A DNA stretch of 64,000 nt, taken from positions 1-64,000 of the forward strand of contig JAUSOD010000053.1 of NCBI GenBank assembly GCA_030656215.1, written 5' to 3'. A model generated the notes under the pieces. The model searched no databases and was not told where the DNA came from. It was given only the letters and a program-made list of their open reading frames with translations. Position numbers and translations under genes: made by a program. This stretch comes from Azoarcus sp. (GTDB lineage: Bacteria > Pseudomonadota > Gammaproteobacteria > Burkholderiales > Rhodocyclaceae). This document shows, one piece after another, positions 61,850 through 64,000 of this stretch. Every line of letters begins with the position of its first letter. Position 1 is the stretch's first letter.

Positions 61850-63591
61850 GGCAAATCCTCCTTGCCGCCGGCACTCGTTGCATCGGCACCGCGCAACTCC
61901 TTCATCTGGCTGCGGCCGCGCGACAGTTCGCCTTCATGGCTTTGAGTCGAGCGGACCAGCAAGGCCTTCTCGACCTGCTTGGCCACCAGTTCAGTCTGCA
62001 GCGACTTCAGGCGCACCTCGAGTTCGGCCTCCTCGGCATCGAGCTTGACCCGCTTGAGTTTTGCCATGGCCTCGGCAGCCTCGGCGCCGACGCGTTCGGC
62101 GCGCTCCTTTTCCCAGCGCAGGGTGCCCATCAACACCTCGCCGCCGGCCGTGTAGGCGTCGGTCAGCGTCACCCCGGCATCGCTCAGGATCAGTTCGCGA
62201 ACCTGGTTCGAATGGGCGGTGCCGCGTGATTTGACGATCGACAGGCCGCGATTGCGCTCGCCGGCCTGCATCAGATAACTGAGGTGTAACCAGGTGTCGG
62301 CCAGGGCCGAAATCTGCAGCGACGAGGTGCTTTCGGTCTGGTTCGACATCTCATCGAGCAGGCTGGTGCACACCAGAGTGATGCCGTCGCCCTTCGACCA
62401 GGCGATCAAACGGTCGGCCACGCTTTGCGCGGCCAGGTCATTGGCCGATTTGTACCAGGTGGATACTGGATCGATGACCAGGCAACGGGCCTCATGTTCC
62501 TGCGCCAGCGTCTTGATCCGCACCAGATAGGTTTCGGCGCTGCCGGCGATGGAGCGGGCCGAGATCATGCGCAGGCTGCCGTTATCGATATATTGTTCGA
62601 GCCGGATGCCGACCGAAGCCAGGTTGCGCACCACTTCGTTGCAATCCGAATCGAAGCTGACGAATAGCGTGCGCTCGCCGCGCCGACAGGCCGCTTCGGC
62701 GAAAGCGGCGCTCAGGGTCGTCTTCGCGGTGCCGGAGAAGCCGGTAATCAGGATGCTGGCGCCGCGGTAGTAGCCGCCGCCGAGCATGGTGTCGAGTCGC
62801 TCGACGCCGCTTGAAACGCGCTCGTTGCTGACTTTCGCGTCCACCCGGATCCGGGCGTGCGCCGCATCGACCACCAGTCCGCTAGCGCCGATCAGGAACG
62901 GCGATTCATTTTCGTCGAAGCTGGAACCGCGGTATTTCTGTACCCGCAGATTACGATGCGAGATGCCCTGCGCCACGCTGTGGTTGAGGATTACCGCGCA
63001 GTCCACCATGAATTGCATGAAACCGAAGGGCTGCTGGTTGACGGTGCTGTCTTCGTCGCCGCCCGCCTTGGCGGTAATGATGCCGGTCAGCTGGCTGGTC
63101 AGCAGCCAGTCATGCAGGCGGTAAACTTCGCGTCGTCGGGTCGCTGGGTCGGGCAGCAGGGCCAGAACGACATCCAGCGCATCGAAGACGATGCGCCGCG
63201 CCCCCATTTCCTGCGTCTGGGCGGCCAGCGCCGCCAGCATACCGCTCAGATCGAAATCCCCGGACTGGATCAGGTCGGGCGGTGGCTGGGCGTCGAGGAA
63301 AAACAGTTTCTTCTTGAGCAAAGTCGGCAATTTCCAGCCGAAGCTGTCGGCATTAGCCACGATGCGCTGCGAGCTTTCCTCAAAAGCGACAAAAATGCCC
63401 GGCTCCTGGCAATGCTGGGCGCCATGCACCAAAAACTGCAGGGCGAGAATGGTTTTGCCGGAACCCGGGCCGCCGACCAGCAGCGTGGTACGGCCGATCG
63501 GCAGGCCGCCGCCCGTAATTTCGTCGAAACCGGCAATGCCGGTCGGCGCCTTGCTGGGCGCGCTGGCCGGTATGGATGGGGAGTGCTTCAT
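61846..63591 (-). CDS. kaiC: KaiC-family double ATPase, non-cyanobacterial type
   Basis: RecA-like double-domain ATPase of 581 residues, starting MKHSPSIPASAPSKAPTG. CI has Walker A GGPGSGKT (40-47) and the catalytic Glu pair in VAFEES (71-72). CII has Walker A GFSGTAKT (284-291) but VSFDSD (311-316) where KaiC normally has a Glu pair. The phosphosite region reads QISALADT (426-433), with Ser428 at the position of Ser431 and Ala429 at that of Thr432 in Synechococcus KaiC. Residues about 491-565 form a charged coiled-coil extension. It heads the operon; no kaiA is visible. Confidence 0.92.
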   Translation of the reverse strand: MKHSPSIPASAPSKAPTGIAGFDEITGGGLPIGRTTLLVGGPGSGKTILALQFLVHGAQHCQEPGIFVAFEESSQRIVANADSFGWKLPTLLKKKLFFLDAQPPPDLIQSGDFDLSGMLAALAAQTQEMGARRIVFDALDVVLALLPDPATRRREVYRLHDWLLTSQLTGIITAKAGGDEDSTVNQQPFGFMQFMVDCAVILNHSVAQGISHRNLRVQKYRGSSFDENESPFLIGASGLVVDAAHARIRVDAKVSNERVSSGVERLDTMLGGGYYRGASILITGFSGTAKTTLSAAFAEAACRRGERTLFVSFDSDCNEVVRNLASVGIRLEQYIDNGSLRMISARSIAGSAETYLVRIKTLAQEHEARCLVIDPVSTWYKSANDLAAQSVADRLIAWSKGDGITLVCTSLLDEMSNQTESTSSLQISALADTWLHLSYLMQAGERNRGLSIVKSRGTAHSNQVRELILSDAGVTLTDAYTAGGEVLMGTLRWEKERAERVGAEAAEAMAKLKRVKLDAEEAELEVRLKSLQTELVAKQVEKALLVRSTQSHEGELSRGRSQMKELRGADATSAGGKEDLP

Positions 63592-63650
63592 CGCGTTTCC
63601 TGTCCAAATAAGGCCTTTGCCCAGCGAGGTGCCGCGACCCAAGCCAAGGC

Positions 63651-63672
63651 CGATGCTTGAATCCAAGCATCG
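63651..63672. repeat. Perfect hairpin in the kaiC leader
   Basis: CGATGCTTG (63651-63659) and CAAGCATCG (63664-63672) form a 9-base perfect stem with a 4-base loop, about 60 bases upstream of the kaiC start codon. Confidence 0.6.
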
Positions 63673-63679
63673 ATCCGTG

Positions 63680-63693
63680 CCGGAAATTTCCGG
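63680..63693. promoter_or_regulatory. Perfect palindrome upstream of kaiC
   Basis: CCGGAAATTTCCGG is a perfect 14-base palindrome about 90 bases upstream of kaiC. An orphan TTGACA (63709-63714, minus strand) lies 15 bases further upstream with no good -10. It could be an operator. Confidence 0.45.
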
Positions 63694-63823
63694 TCTCAGG
63701 GGCGAATATGTCAACGCCCGGCGTGGGCGTGGTCGTTTTCCGCGCCTCGCCGAACCGTGGACCATACAGGATGTGGGAAGCATCATGCATCGGGGATGGC
63801 GGGTCTGTTCGGTAGCAAACATA

Positions 63824-63916
63824 CGGGATCGAGGTCGGTTCGCCCGAGTGGCCGAAAATCTCGCGGATCACCGCGCCTTCGGAAATGAGGGCGATGATCC
63901 TTATCGTGCCACCACA
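63824..63916 (-). pseudogene. Transposase C-terminal remnant
   Basis: The minus strand reads CGGTIRIIALISEGAV then IREIFGHSGEPTSIP, resembling the end of IS91/IS801-like transposases (a CGG zinc motif, a hydrophobic stretch and a H-GEPT-P motif). The rest of the gene is absent, and the following codons do not resemble the usual tail. This is recognition from memory, not a search. Confidence 0.45.
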
Positions 63917-64000
63917 CTGGAGTCGGGTGGCGCGGGACGGGCACCGCCGGCGACACTATAATGTGCCAAACACCCATTGCCCGGTGAGACCCATGCCGGA

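Noticed and set aside
63686-63714. A sigma-70 promoter for kaiC starting from TTGACA
   Set aside because: The -35 is perfect but at 16-18 bases spacing only CGGAAA, GGAAAT or GAAATT occur, none an acceptable -10. Reported only as an orphan motif.
63380-63871. A 163-codon minus-strand frame overlapping the kaiC start
   Set aside because: After the transposase-like first 16 residues it loses similarity and then reads out of frame through kaiC, so it is not a gene as a whole.

Overview
The window looks like the chromosome of a betaproteobacterium, most likely a member of the Rhodocyclales (Azoarcus/Thauera/Aromatoleum type). This is inferred from high GC, the protein sequences and three conserved gene neighbourhoods: rpsB to bamA and the lpx genes, smc-zipA-ligA, and dapC-dapD-pilU-dapE. 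No 16S rRNA gene is present to confirm it. No tRNA, rRNA or CRISPR array was found.

Region 1 (1-2.3 kb) is the 3' part of a multi-CBS/PAS/GGDEF/EAL protein that begins outside the window. Region 2 (2.3-17.8 kb, minus strand) is one long run of translation and envelope genes: rpsB, tsf, pyrH, frr, uppS, cdsA, dxr, rseP, bamA, skp, lpxD, fabZ, lpxA, lpxB and rnhB, then a CopD-like membrane protein and a SpoU methyltransferase. Several of these joints are ATGA or GTGA overlaps. Region 3 (18-24.9 kb) holds map and glnD, then yqhA and an MTA/MTI phosphorylase on the other strand, then typA with a clear intrinsic terminator. Region 4 (24.9-36.5 kb, minus strand) holds an MFS permease, a YajD-type HNH protein, an ABC-F ATPase, galU, ligA, zipA and smc. 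Region 5 (36.6-42.7 kb, plus strand) is the diaminopimelate branch of lysine and peptidoglycan synthesis (dapC, dapD, dapE) with pilU, prmB and a single-domain response regulator. Two REP-like palindromes lie in front of pilU. Region 6 (42.7-51.9 kb) is a complete isc Fe-S cluster operon (iscR, a second cysteine desulfurase, iscS, iscU, iscA, hscB, hscA, fdx, iscX). It has a well-formed promoter embedded in two tandem IscR-type boxes, and cysE, trmJ and suhB lie upstream.

Region 7 (52-64 kb, minus strand) is accessory DNA. It carries a two-partner secretion pair (a TpsB pore and a 979-residue TpsA exoprotein) with a YkuD-like protein downstream, and a small J-domain protein. Its most interesting part is a three-gene operon with ATGA overlaps: kaiC, kaiB and a PAS-GAF-GGDEF-EAL-REC protein. 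In the last protein the GGDEF site is degenerate (SGDKF), while the c-di-GMP inhibitory-site motif, the EAL residues and the receiver aspartate are retained. This suggests a KaiBC module whose output is c-di-GMP hydrolysis or sensing. The KaiC is non-standard in its second ATPase half and in its phosphosite region, and no kaiA is visible. Two symmetric elements and a transposase-like C-terminal remnant lie upstream of kaiC, which fits acquisition by transfer.
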